A DNA stretch of 39,408 nucleotides from JAZDJP01 sp043803805 (GTDB lineage Bacteria > Planctomycetota > JAZDJP01). This document shows, one piece after another, positions 23,297 through 30,726 of the stretch (positions are counted from its first letter, which is position 1; each line of letters begins with the position of its first letter). The notes beneath the pieces are model-generated. The model did no database searches. It saw only the letters and a list, made by a program, of their open reading frames with translations, and was not told the origin of the DNA. The DNA is taken from contig JAZDJP010000018.1 of NCBI GenBank assembly GCA_043803805.1, positions 1 through 39,408 on the forward strand. The letters run 5' to 3'. The position numbers and the translations under genes are program-made.

Positions 23297-25697
23297 TCAT
23301 GCCGCGCGCCTCCGTGACCCGGCCCGGTATGAGCGATTCCGGCGGGAAAACGACAAATTTGCCAAGGGCATTCACGCCATTTGGGGAATTCTGCGGGGTG
23401 GAAAGGTTGAATTGCAGTCGATCCGGTTCGACGCGGGGAAGTTTACGGCGGACGAGGCGAGGAAGTGGCTCAAGGCGCACCACTTCAAGCCCATATTGTT
23501 CGAGCCCGCCACGGGGGGCAAGGAGAGCCAGACGATGGGAAAACAGGCATTCCGGACGGATCCCGGGCGCAACGCAACCGTGCCGTCGGGGTTTTACATC
23601 CGGGGCGAGCCCGGCGGCGTGAAGATCGAGGCCGGGGCAGCATCCGCCGAAGGGAAATCGCTTCGGCGGTTCAGCATGACCGCCTACACCGGCGGCGCGA
23701 TGACGCTATCCGGCTGGCCGCACCCGGTTGTGGTGGATCTCGCGGGTCTTGCCGTGGGCAAGAAGTCGCGGCCCATCCTCATGGACCATGACACGGGCCG
23801 CATCGTCGGCCATACCGACGCGGTATTGACCGAAGGCGGCGCGCTCACGGTGGCCGGGGTCGTCTCCGGCGTGGGGAGCGCGGCGCAGGAGGTCATTGGC
23901 GCCTCGGACAACGGCTTCCCCTGGCAGGCATCGCTTGGCGCGGCGGTGAAGAAGGTGGTCTTTGTTCCGGAAGGGAAGTCTGCGAGCGCCAACGGGAAGG
24001 AGTTTGCCGGGCCGGTCTACATGGTCCGCTCGGCACGACTGGGTGAAGTGAGTTTTGTGGCACTCGGCGCGGATGACTCGACAAGCGCGAACGTGGAGGC
24101 CGGACGGGTTCCGGCATTCGAGGGCAATTCTTGCATGGAGGTGATGCCGATGGATTTCGAGCAATGGGTCAAAGCGAAGGGATTCGAGCTGGCGGCGCTC
24201 TCCGAGGAGCAAACCGCGAACCTGAAGGCGATGTTCGAGGAGGAACCCGCGGGTTCCGGGAAGTCGGAAGGCGATCCGCCCGCGCGTGGCGCGCAGACGG
24301 AGCCGGAGAAGCCGCCGGTGCCGGCGGCGCAGGTGTCTGCGGCTGATGCCGTTTTCAAAGCCCGCGAGGAAGCGGAGAACGCCGTGCGCACGGAACGCGA
24401 GCGCGTGGCCGCCATACAGGAAATCTGCTCGGGGGAGTACCCGCGCATCGAGCGGGACGCGATTCGCCTGGGCTGGGGCGTGGACGAGACCTCGCAGAAG
24501 GTCCTGAAAGCCATGCGGGAAAGCCGCCCCCAGGCCGATGTCCACGTCGCGGTGCGCAGTGACAAGGGGGCCAATTACGACCGAAAAGCCCTCGAAGCGG
24601 CACTCTGCATGCGGGCGGGCGTTCCCGAAGACGCGTTGCTCAAGGAGTACGGCGAACAGATCGTGGAAAGCGCCAGCCAGGACCAGGACATGTCGTTCCA
24701 GCAGCTTTTCGCCGAATGCGCCAAGATGGAAGGCGTGCCCATTCCGCGAACCTTCTGCAATGAGACGATCCGGGCGGCATTCAGCACGGTTTCGCTTCCC
24801 GGCATCCTGAACAACGTCGCCAACAAGAAGTTGCTTCGCGCCTTCGAGGCCCAGCCCATCGTGGCGACGCGGCTCTGCAGCGAGGGCGAACTCAACGACT
24901 TCAAGGAGTCGGAGCGCTACCGCCTGACGGACGTGGGCGATCTCGAACCGGTGGCCCCGGACGGGGAACTGAAGCACGGGGGCTTGAAGGAGGAGAAGGC
25001 TACCAACCAGGTCCAGACCTTCGGCAAGGTTTTCTCGCTCACCCGCGAAATGATTTACAACGACGACCTCGGAGCCTTCATGAAGGTGCCCGAGGGGATG
25101 GGCGCGCGGGCAGCGCGGAAAATCGACCAGCTCTTCTTCGCCCGGCTTCTGGCCAATCCCATCCAGGGTGACGGGAAGGCCCTCTTCGCGATCGAGCACA
25201 AGAACTGGCGGGATGGCGTGGACACGGCGCTTTCGGCCGACGCATTGACGCTGGCCATCCAGATGTTCATGGACCAGACGGATGCGGATGGCCAACCTAT
25301 CAACGTCAACCCCAAGTTCCTCCTGGTGCCGACGGCCCTGAAGATGACGGCGCGGGAACTTTTGAATTCCGTGACGTTCTTCGCCACGGGCAGCGCCAAC
25401 AAGGTTCGCATCCCGACCTACAACGCGCTCACGGACGAGGACATCGAGGTGGTGACGAGCCCCTACCTCTCGAATGTCAACTACCCCGGGGCCTCGTCGA
25501 AGGCATGGTTCCTGTTTGCCGACCCGACGGTCGTGGACACGTTCGAGATCGGCTACCTCAAGGGCCGCCGGGTGCCCACGGTCGAGGAAGGCGAGACCGA
25601 CTTCGATACGCTGGGCATCAAGTTCCGGGTGTACTTCGACCTGGGTGTCCGCGAGCAGGACTACCGGGGCATGACCAAATTCAAGGGCGAAGTGTAA
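23280..25697 (+). CDS. fused prohead protease, scaffold and major capsid protein
   Basis: ATG 23280 follows GAGGAGG; GTG 23274 in frame lacks spacing. The 805-residue product has four parts. Residues 1-85 form a small module with PARYERFRRENDKF and VELQSIRFDAGKFTADEARKWLK. Residues about 90-285 are an S78/U35-like prohead protease with catalytic His170 (MDHDTGRIVGH) and Ser218 (WQASLG). A Glu/Pro/Ala-rich coiled scaffold region spans about 291-480. The C-terminal 320 residues are a capsid protein with NNVANKKLLRAFEA and FSLTREMIYNDDLGAF, close in pattern to Mu gpT-like and protease-fused capsids. One gene thus supplies protease, scaffold and shell. A perfect internal start at 24150 may release the scaffold-capsid part separately. 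Confidence 0.9.
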   Translation: MPFSNDHAARLRDPARYERFRRENDKFAKGIHAIWGILRGGKVELQSIRFDAGKFTADEARKWLKAHHFKPILFEPATGGKESQTMGKQAFRTDPGRNATVPSGFYIRGEPGGVKIEAGAASAEGKSLRRFSMTAYTGGAMTLSGWPHPVVVDLAGLAVGKKSRPILMDHDTGRIVGHTDAVLTEGGALTVAGVVSGVGSAAQEVIGASDNGFPWQASLGAAVKKVVFVPEGKSASANGKEFAGPVYMVRSARLGEVSFVALGADDSTSANVEAGRVPAFEGNSCMEVMPMDFEQWVKAKGFELAALSEEQTANLKAMFEEEPAGSGKSEGDPPARGAQTEPEKPPVPAAQVSAADAVFKAREEAENAVRTERERVAAIQEICSGEYPRIERDAIRLGWGVDETSQKVLKAMRESRPQADVHVAVRSDKGANYDRKALEAALCMRAGVPEDALLKEYGEQIVESASQDQDMSFQQLFAECAKMEGVPIPRTFCNETIRAAFSTVSLPGILNNVANKKLLRAFEAQPIVATRLCSEGELNDFKESERYRLTDVGDLEPVAPDGELKHGGLKEEKATNQVQTFGKVFSLTREMIYNDDLGAFMKVPEGMGARAARKIDQLFFARLLANPIQGDGKALFAIEHKNWRDGVDTALSADALTLAIQMFMDQTDADGQPINVNPKFLLVPTALKMTARELLNSVTFFATGSANKVRIPTYNALTDEDIEVVTSPYLSNVNYPGASSKAWFLFADPTVVDTFEIGYLKGRRVPTVEEGETDFDTLGIKFRVYFDLGVREQDYRGMTKFKGEV
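24137..25697 (+). promoter_or_regulatory. internal ribosome-binding site and ATG inside the protease-capsid gene
   Basis: GGAGGTGAT at 24137-24145 matches the anti-Shine-Dalgarno sequence very well and stands eight bases before an in-frame ATG at 24150. Initiation there would give a 515-residue protein beginning MDFEQWVKAKGF, made of scaffold plus capsid and lacking the protease. The layout resembles lambda C/Nu3, where a scaffold is translated from inside the protease gene. The listed span covers the nested product. Confidence 0.6.
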
Positions 25698-25700
25698 CGT

Positions 25701-25718
25701 CTGCCTGCCGGCAGGCAG
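25701..25718. repeat. 18-bp perfect palindrome between capsid and DUF2190 genes
   Basis: CTGCCTGCC-GGCAGGCAG is a perfect self-complementary sequence 3 nt after the capsid stop. It may be a transcript-stabilising hairpin, a terminator stem without T-run or a dispersed palindromic repeat. Related arms recur at 30142-30150 and 30169-30177. Confidence 0.55.
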
Positions 25719-25748
25719 GGGCGCAAGTCCCAGACAAGGAGGATTTCG

Positions 25749-26081
25749 ATGAATACTAGGTACGTGCAGACCGGTGACGCGGTGGATTACACCCCGGTTG
25801 CCGATGTGAAGGCGGGCGATGTGGTTGTGCAGGCCGACCTCACGGGCGTCGCCAAGCTCGACATCCCGGCGGGAAAGCTCGGGGCGCTTTCCGTGAAGGG
25901 TGTCTTCGACTTTCCGAAGGCAACGGGTGCGGGCAGCGCCATCGCGGCCGGGGCCAAGGTCTGGTGGGACGCGACCGTCCACCAGGCGACGGCCGTGGCG
26001 CTCACCCAGGGGTATCTCGGCAAGGTCGTGATGGCGGCCTCTGACGCGGACGCGTTCGTCCGGGTGCGGATGAGCCAGTGA
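25749..26081 (+). CDS. DUF2190 capsid-associated protein
   Basis: The 110-residue product starts after AAGGAGG. Its sequence follows the DUF2190 pattern: MNTRYVQTGDAVDYTPVADVKAGDVV, then GVAKLDIPAGKLGALSVKGVFDFPKA, GAKVWWD and LGKVVMAASDADAFVRVRM. It is a small beta-rich protein almost always found directly after the capsid gene, probably a capsid decoration or cementing protein or part of the head-completion complex. The location here is the same. The cementing role is family-level inference. Confidence 0.85.
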   Translation: MNTRYVQTGDAVDYTPVADVKAGDVVVQADLTGVAKLDIPAGKLGALSVKGVFDFPKATGAGSAIAAGAKVWWDATVHQATAVALTQGYLGKVVMAASDADAFVRVRMSQ

Positions 26082-26122
26082 TCCGGCTTCGTCAGGGATG
26101 CGTCGGACAAAAGGGAATCCTC

Positions 26123-26506
26123 ATGACCGACCTTTTGAAACAGGGCTCGCGATGGCTTGAAGGAATGCGCGTCGCGCACGCCTCGCGGCCGGTTGTTTAT
26201 GTCCGGGGAGCGGACTCCGTGGAGGTCTCGGCCACGATCGGGAGGACCATCTTCTCGCTTGACCAGGGCTACAGCGTCATCGAGCGCGTCGAGACGCGGG
26301 ATTACCTGGTTCTCGCGGCGGACCTCGTGATTGGCGGCGTGGCGACGCTCCCCAGGGCGGGCGACCGAATTCGGGAGGTCGAGGGAAACAAGGCGTATGT
26401 CTACGAGGTCATGGCCCCGGGCAACGAGCCCTGCTGGCGGTATTCGGACCCGTACCGAAAGACGCTCCGGATTCATACCAAGCACGTGGCGACGGAGGAT
26501 GTCTGA
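26123..26506 (+). CDS. probable head-tail adaptor protein
   Basis: ATG 26123, preceded by AAGGGA, is preferred over GTG 26078, which overlaps the previous stop without a site. The 127-residue product begins MTDLLKQGSRWLEGMRVAHASRPVVYVRG, followed by VEVSATIGRT and a C-terminal VYEVMAPGNEPCWRYSDPYRKTLRIHTK. I recognise this pattern as a recurring protein of the head-tail joining region in siphovirus-like prophages, though not a named family. The beta-rich sequence fits a head completion or stopper protein. Confidence 0.65.
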   Translation: MTDLLKQGSRWLEGMRVAHASRPVVYVRGADSVEVSATIGRTIFSLDQGYSVIERVETRDYLVLAADLVIGGVATLPRAGDRIREVEGNKAYVYEVMAPGNEPCWRYSDPYRKTLRIHTKHVATEDV

Positions 26507-26808
26507 TGAACGACGCACAACTCGTCTCGTTATTGATGCAGGGTGGATTCACGGCGCTGGCCGCGTTTCTCGTGCTGCGCCTGGCGTCGGCAAGCGATGC
26601 GGACCGGAAAGCCTCGCAGGAACGCGAGGCTCGGATGGCCGGGCGGATTGACCTTCTTGAGCAAAATCTCGTGGATCTCACCGCACAAAGCGTGAAGGCT
26701 CAGCACGACCTGTGCGGGGCACTCCGGGAACTGAGGGAAACCCTGAAACGCACGCCATGTCTCTATAGCGAGGAGTCCCGGCATGTCCGAGCTTCTTCGG
26801 GTGGCTGA
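26506..26808 (+). CDS. small membrane protein with coiled coil (holin-like or tail-associated)
   Basis: The 100-residue product starts at an ATG overlapping the previous TGA. Residues 4-27 (AQLVSLLMQGGFTALAAFLVLRL) form one hydrophobic membrane segment. The rest is a charged helix with heptad-like spacing (ARMAGRIDLLEQNLVDLTAQSVKAQHDLCGALRELRETLKR). The layout recalls BhlA/UviB-type holin-like proteins. Its position in the middle of head-tail genes is unusual for a lysis protein. It could instead anchor or assist assembly at the membrane. Confidence 0.6.
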   Translation: MNDAQLVSLLMQGGFTALAAFLVLRLASASDADRKASQEREARMAGRIDLLEQNLVDLTAQSVKAQHDLCGALRELRETLKRTPCLYSEESRHVRASSGG

Positions 26809-27211
26809 TGCGGTGACGAGCACGTTGAATGCGGCGACGCTGTCGCTCCCGTTCGTGGCCGAACGGCACTACCAGCCGGTTTTCGATTTGGCGGAGATGA
26901 ATGACCTGCATGTCACCGTGGTGCCCAAGGGGGTGGAGGTCAAGGAGGTGGCGCGGAGCAAGGCCACGCGTGACTATACGGTGGACGTGGCGGTACAGAG
27001 GAAGTTCGAAGTCGGTGATGCAACGGAACTCGATCCGCTCATGAGACTGGTTGAGGAAATCGCGGAGGGGTTCACGTTTCGGCGGCTGGCGGATTACCCC
27101 GGGGCGGCCTGGGTGAAGACGGAGTATGTGTCGATTTTCGCGCAGGAACACATGCGGGAACTCCGGCAGTTTACGAGCGTGCTCACGCTGACATTTCGCG
27201 TGGTGAGGTAA
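26783..27211 (+). CDS. probable tail terminator/completion protein
   Basis: The 142-residue product starts after GAGGAG and overlaps the preceding gene by 26 nt. It reads as a compact alpha/beta protein: MSELLRVADAVTSTLNAATLS, then a beta-rich DLHVTVVPKGVEVKEVARSKATRDYTVDVAVQRKF and a final VLTLTFRVVR. Size, position after the head-tail adaptor and this alternating pattern fit a tail terminator or minor tail protein. No specific family match is claimed. Confidence 0.55.
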   Translation: MSELLRVADAVTSTLNAATLSLPFVAERHYQPVFDLAEMNDLHVTVVPKGVEVKEVARSKATRDYTVDVAVQRKFEVGDATELDPLMRLVEEIAEGFTFRRLADYPGAAWVKTEYVSIFAQEHMRELRQFTSVLTLTFRVVR

Positions 27212-27245
27212 TTCTCCTTCGCCGAGGCTTCGGAGAACAAGTCGA

Positions 27246-27503
27246 ATGAACAACGTCGTGATGCGCACGGTGCCGGTGACGGCCGACTACCAGCCGCTTT
27301 CGGCCAAAAGCCGCGAGGTGGCCAGTGTCGAGGTCTCGATCCCGCCCACGAATGCGGATGGAGTTTTCTTCCAGGGGGACGACGGCTCGGAGGTGATCTG
27401 GACGCCGGGGGAATATCATTTTTTTCGACGTATCAACCTCGCCGACCTCCGGGTCAAGGGCACGCCCGGCGATGTGGTGACCGTGGTGGGGGGGACCTGG
27501 TGA
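27246..27503 (+). CDS. hypothetical structural protein
   Basis: The 85-residue product starts at ATG 27246 with GGAG upstream. It is beta-rich with an N-terminal VMRTVPVTADYQPLSAKSREVASVEVSIPP and a GEYHFFRRINLADLRVKGTPGDVVTVVGGTW end, like small jelly-roll or head-fibre base proteins. The stop overlaps the start of the next gene, which is a carbohydrate-binding-like fibre, so it may be the base or partner of that fibre. The family is not recognised. Confidence 0.55.
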   Translation: MNNVVMRTVPVTADYQPLSAKSREVASVEVSIPPTNADGVFFQGDDGSEVIWTPGEYHFFRRINLADLRVKGTPGDVVTVVGGTW

Positions 27504-28612
27504 TGGGGTTTCGCACACCAGCCCAATGTCGGACGATTCAAAACGTCGTTTTGAACGGCGCATTTCATTTATGGACGCGGAAAAGCGTGTTCCCGAACGC
27601 CGGATACCCCGCGCCATCGCCGGCGGCGGATGCCGGCCAGCAATACGGCGCCGACGGCATGCTTTACGAAAACGGCACCACCGGGGGTCTCCGGCATACC
27701 GTCCAGCGATTGGAGGATTCGCCTTCGATGGCGTCGGACGGCGCGGACTACGAATCCATTTATTGCATGGACACGGTGGTCACCACAGGGCAGTCGACCA
27801 TTGGCCACGGCGAATATTGCGGGATCTATCCCTGTCTCGAGGGGCACTGGTTTAACCTCATCGCGTTTCGGCCATTTGTGTTTTCGTGCTGGGTGAAATG
27901 CTCGAAAGTCGGGAAACGGCATGTCAATTTCCGCGACGGGCACAAGGCGAATTCGTTCACGGTGCCATATACGATCAAAACGGCCAACCGATGGCAAAAG
28001 GTGGTCGCGAAAGTCCCGGCGCTACCCTCGGCGCTCTATCGCGGAGACCGGCATTCCGGCATCGGGATGATTCTGTCGTTTCCGCTTGTTTCCGGGCCGG
28101 CATTTCAAGCGAATGTGTTCAACCGGTGGGTGAGCGGCAACGGGGTCTATGGCGCGGACATGGTGCAATTGAATTCTGTCGGGGATGATTTCCGGATTGC
28201 GCAACTCATGATTGTGCCGGGGACCGCCGTTGTCCCCTTCCAGGAGGTTGCGGTAAGGCCCTACGAATACCTCGAGGCTCGGGCGCGGTACTGGAAAACG
28301 TATGAAGAAGATGTCGAGCCCGGGACGCCTTCGATCAACGGCGCGGTCATCGTGCGCGATCCCGGGGGGACAAAACCCGTGGCCGTGACGATTCCTCTGC
28401 CATTCCAGATGCGGAGCAACCCGAGCGTGGTCTTTCATAATCCGGCGGCGGCCAATGCCCTCTGGCGTAATCTCACGGACAACGCGGATTCCGTCGCGCC
28501 GGGAATCATCTATGCGAGATCCGGGGCCATCGCATTTGAAAAAGGGGTCCGGTCAGCCGATTCCGGGGATCGCCTGGGCATCCACTTCGAACTCGATTCG
28601 GACATCTACTGA
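27503..28612 (+). CDS. tail-fibre/receptor-binding-like protein with jelly-roll domain
   Basis: The product has 369 residues from ATG 27503; GTG 27500 would add one. The N-terminal NVVLNGAFHLWTRKSVFPNAG and YGADGMLYENGTTGGLRHTV resemble the opening of carbohydrate-binding phage fibre proteins. The middle has FVFSCWVKCSKVGKRHVNF, also typical of such jelly rolls. A second part after about residue 250 has ARARYWKTYE, followed by an attachment-like beta domain. It probably binds a cell-surface polysaccharide. It lies among head-tail genes rather than after the tape measure, so it could be a head fibre instead. It is somewhat richer in A+T in places than its neighbours. Confidence 0.6.
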   Translation: MGFRTPAQCRTIQNVVLNGAFHLWTRKSVFPNAGYPAPSPAADAGQQYGADGMLYENGTTGGLRHTVQRLEDSPSMASDGADYESIYCMDTVVTTGQSTIGHGEYCGIYPCLEGHWFNLIAFRPFVFSCWVKCSKVGKRHVNFRDGHKANSFTVPYTIKTANRWQKVVAKVPALPSALYRGDRHSGIGMILSFPLVSGPAFQANVFNRWVSGNGVYGADMVQLNSVGDDFRIAQLMIVPGTAVVPFQEVAVRPYEYLEARARYWKTYEEDVEPGTPSINGAVIVRDPGGTKPVAVTIPLPFQMRSNPSVVFHNPAAANALWRNLTDNADSVAPGIIYARSGAIAFEKGVRSADSGDRLGIHFELDSDIY

Positions 28613-28615
28613 CGC

Positions 28616-29011
28616 ATGGTTACGGTAACGGTGAAAACGCGAATGGACACCAAACGAGTCGTGAAAGCCGCGCGGGCGGGCTCCATCCAAAGCCTGGGAC
28701 ATGCCGGCGGTGCACTTCGCATGACGGCCAGACGCAGCATCAAGCGAAGCAAGGATTCGTCGGCGGAAGGCACGCCTCCGCATACCCGGAAAGGGCAACT
28801 CCGGCGAGCCATTCTTTATGCGGTCGAGAAGGACAAGCAGACGGTCGTGGTCGGCCCGGATGTGGCCATCGTGAGCACGGCGGGCATGGCGCATGAGTTT
28901 GGGGGACGGTTTCGGGGCGAGCGCTACCCAAAGCGTCCGTTTATGGGGCCGGCGCTCAACAAAACAAAAGACCGGCTCCCGAAGATGTGGGCTTCGTCGG
29001 TGAAATCATAA
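28616..29011 (+). CDS. HK97 gp10-like tail-completion protein
   Basis: The product has 131 residues. The conserved core is GTPPHTRKGQLRRAILYAVEKDKQTVVVGP, then AHEFGGRFRGERYPKRPFMGPALNKTKDRLPKMW. This is the virion morphogenesis / HK97-gp10 pattern (PPHTRxGxLRxAI, HEFGG, YPxRPFMxPAL). The protein helps finish the tail tube or join it to the head. It follows the fibre gene by 3 nt and precedes the tail tube gene, as in many siphovirus clusters. Confidence 0.82.
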   Translation: MVTVTVKTRMDTKRVVKAARAGSIQSLGHAGGALRMTARRSIKRSKDSSAEGTPPHTRKGQLRRAILYAVEKDKQTVVVGPDVAIVSTAGMAHEFGGRFRGERYPKRPFMGPALNKTKDRLPKMWASSVKS

Positions 29012-29023
29012 GGAGATAACACC

Positions 29024-29464
29024 ATGATACGCTTGGGGATGGATGCGAAACTCTACTACAAGGTCGGCGGCGTGGGCGGGGCCGGCGCCTGGCTGGAACT
29101 TACAAACGTCAAGGACGTCACCCTCAACCTCGAAACCGGCGAGGCGGACGTCACCACACGCGGCAATGCCGGATGGCGGGCCACGGTCGCCACGCTCAAG
29201 GAAGGCTCCATCGAGATGGAGATGGTCTGGGATACGGGGGATGCTGGGTTTACGGCGATCAAAAACGCCTATTTCATAAATACAAAAATCGGCTTTGCTG
29301 TCATGGACGGCGACATCACGGCCTCCGGTTCGCAGGGGCTTCAGGCCGATTTCTCCATCACAAACTTTTCCCGGAAGGAAGCCTTGGAGGAGGCGCTCGC
29401 GGTCTCGGTAACCGCAAAGCCGACATATTCCACCACGGCTCCGCAGTGGGTCACGGTCACGTAA
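29024..29464 (+). CDS. major tail tube protein
   Basis: The 146-residue product starts after AAGGAG. The beta-rich sequence AWLELTNVKDVTLNLETGEADVTTRGNAGWRATVATLKEGSIEMEMVWDTGDAGFTAI is the pattern of siphovirus tail tube proteins (NxxDxxVTTR..GW followed by a strand-rich core). It is followed by the chaperone pair and the tape measure, as expected. It polymerises as hexameric rings around the tape measure. There is no sheath gene nearby, consistent with a long non-contractile tail. Confidence 0.85.
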   Translation: MIRLGMDAKLYYKVGGVGGAGAWLELTNVKDVTLNLETGEADVTTRGNAGWRATVATLKEGSIEMEMVWDTGDAGFTAIKNAYFINTKIGFAVMDGDITASGSQGLQADFSITNFSRKEALEEALAVSVTAKPTYSTTAPQWVTVT

Positions 29465-29474
29465 CGGAGGGAAG

Positions 29475-29960
29475 ATGAAAACATTCAAAGACAACGCAGG
29501 CCGGACCTGGGCGGTGGCGGTGGATATCTCGGCGGTGAAACGCGTCCGGTCGCTTCTCGATGTCAATCTGCTCGATGTCTTGGACGGCAGGCTCATCGAA
29601 CGCCTGGCCGGGGACCCGGTGCTTCTCTGCGATGTGATTTTCGCCCTCGTCAAACCCGAGGCGGACGCCAAGGGGATCACGGATGAGGACTTCGGCCGGG
29701 CCATGGCGGGCGATGTGGTGGAGCAGGCGACGACGGCGTTTCTCGAGGCGCTCACGGATTTTTTCCCGCAGGGGAAGCGGCGGCTTCTCCAGAAGGCCTT
29801 GGGGAAACTAAAGGCGTGGGAGACCAAGGCGCTCGACGTGGCGGAGAAACGCCTGGAGAGCCCGGAACTGGAACAGAAACTCGATGCCGCGCTGAACCCC
29901 GCCGGTTCGGCGACGACATCGGAAAACTCGTCTGGCAACTTGCCGGGGTCGTCGGGGTAG
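29475..29960 (+). CDS. tail assembly chaperone (gpG-like)
   Basis: The 161-residue product starts after GGAGGG. The N-terminal MKTFKDNAGRTWAVAVDISAVKRVRSLLDVNLLDV and the acidic helical centre match the chaperone found between tail tube and tape measure. The C-terminal 40 residues are low in complexity (ALNPAGSATTSENSSGNLPGSSG) and read through a region where the next frame begins to look conserved. It overlaps the next ORF by about 145 nt, in the -1 relation used by lambda G/GT. The low-complexity tail suggests that the functional part ends before it, or that the frame changes here. Confidence 0.78.
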   Translation: MKTFKDNAGRTWAVAVDISAVKRVRSLLDVNLLDVLDGRLIERLAGDPVLLCDVIFALVKPEADAKGITDEDFGRAMAGDVVEQATTAFLEALTDFFPQGKRRLLQKALGKLKAWETKALDVAEKRLESPELEQKLDAALNPAGSATTSENSSGNLPGSSG

Positions 29961-30232
29961 ATCCCGGGCCGTTCACGCTTCGCGAACTTCTCTGGATGGC
30001 GGAGGCGAAAGGCCGGGCGGATTGGGGGCGGACGTCGGTGGTGCTGGCCGTTCTCGCCAACACCCACCGGGATCCGAAGAAGACGCGGGCGTTTAAACCC
30101 GCTGACTTCAACCCCTACGCGACGGAGAAAAAAACAGTCGGCCTGCCTGCCACGCTGCGGAACGCGGCGCAGGCAGGGAAGACGAAGGACTTGAGCGTGC
30201 TCAAGGCGGTGTTTGTGGATAACCATTCATAG
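29816..30232 (+). CDS. second tail-chaperone ORF (GT-like extension), overlapping in the -1 frame
   Basis: Conserved-looking sequence begins near FGDDIGKLVWQLAGVVGVDPGPFTLRELLWMAEAKG and continues DWGRTSVVLAVLANTHRDPKKTRAFKPADFNPY, a pattern recurrent in phage genes after the chaperone. The first 28 residues after GTG 29816 are not protein-like, so the product is probably fused to the preceding protein by a -1 frameshift or starts later. No perfect slippery heptamer was found; G GGG AAA at 29801-29807 is the nearest candidate. A palindrome insertion lies inside at 30142-30177. Confidence 0.6.
   Translation: MGDQGARRGGETPGEPGTGTETRCRAEPRRFGDDIGKLVWQLAGVVGVDPGPFTLRELLWMAEAKGRADWGRTSVVLAVLANTHRDPKKTRAFKPADFNPYATEKKTVGLPATLRNAAQAGKTKDLSVLKAVFVDNHS
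30142..30177. repeat. split palindrome CCTGCCTGC...GCAGGCAGG within the chaperone ORF
   Basis: Nine-bp perfect inverted arms flank 18 nt. The arms equal the core of the intergenic palindrome at 25701-25718. It encodes roughly LPATLRNAAQAG and keeps the frame open, suggesting either a tolerated insertion of a dispersed palindromic element or chance codon choice. Confidence 0.4.
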
Positions 30233-30244
30233 GAGGGCAAGGTC

Positions 30245-30445
30245 ATGAAGAGCTGGAAAACGACGGCGTGCGGCATTCTGGCGGCGGTTGCGGCGGGGAT
30301 CACTCTTGTGGTGATTCCGCTCTTGGATAACAACCCGGCGACCACGGCCAACTGGGGCGCGTTTGGGGCGTCCTTGGCGGCGGCGGTCGGACTCGTGCTG
30401 GCTCGCGATGATGACAAAACGAGCGAGGACGTCGGCGCGAAATGA
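30245..30445 (+). CDS. holin-like two-helix membrane protein
   Basis: The 66-residue product starts after AGGAGGG. Two hydrophobic segments, about 7-26 (TACGILAAVAAGITLVVIPL) and 38-52 (GAFGASLAAAVGLVLA), are followed by a charged tail RDDDKTSEDVGAK. Short two-helix proteins with this KSWKTTAxGIL opening and RDDDKTSEDVGA tail recur in prophages and are taken to be class II-like holins. It would permeabilise the inner membrane at lysis. No endolysin gene lies beside it. Confidence 0.65.
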   Translation: MKSWKTTACGILAAVAAGITLVVIPLLDNNPATTANWGAFGASLAAAVGLVLARDDDKTSEDVGAK

Positions 30446-30726
30446 TTCCCCTGGCAACCGCACTCGGACGCTTTCTTGGCGCGGTACTCGCCGAATGCGC
30501 GCCGGTGCTTGTGGAGATTCTTTCCCATGCGATACGCGAAGGATTTCTCGACACGGTGGAAGATGGCGCTCGTCGCGGAGATCTTCGTCGTCGTCTCCTT
30601 GAGCGGGTGCGCTGTGCGCGCGGTGATGGTCCCCGTGGGGGAACCCGTACGCCTCCGGGAAACGGTGCGCAATGCCAAGGTTTGGGTGGCGGACAAGGAC
30701 GGGAAGGAAATTCCCAGCGTGGTTGA
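30442..30726 (+). CDS. hypothetical protein overlapping the holin-like and lipoprotein genes
   Basis: The 94-residue frame starts at an ATG overlapping the holin stop. The first 60 residues (PLATALGRFLGAVLAECAPVLVEILSHAIREGFLDTVEDGARRGDLRRRLLERVR) are credible: an amphipathic helix followed by an acidic-basic segment, as I have seen in small phage proteins next to holins. The Gly/Arg-rich tail after about residue 60 lies over the lipoprotein gene in another frame and is probably not under its own selection. It may associate with the membrane or act in lysis. Confidence 0.5.
   Translation: MIPLATALGRFLGAVLAECAPVLVEILSHAIREGFLDTVEDGARRGDLRRRLLERVRCARGDGPRGGTRTPPGNGAQCQGLGGGQGREGNSQRG

Noticed and set aside
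23706..25982. 758-residue minus-strand ORF over the capsid gene
   Set aside because: Antisense shadow of the protease-capsid fusion; His/Arg-rich product typical of reverse-frame GC-rich DNA.
29921..29927. GGAAAAC as the chaperone frameshift site
   Set aside because: In the reading frame it is G GAA AAC, so the P-site tRNA would not re-pair after a -1 slip.
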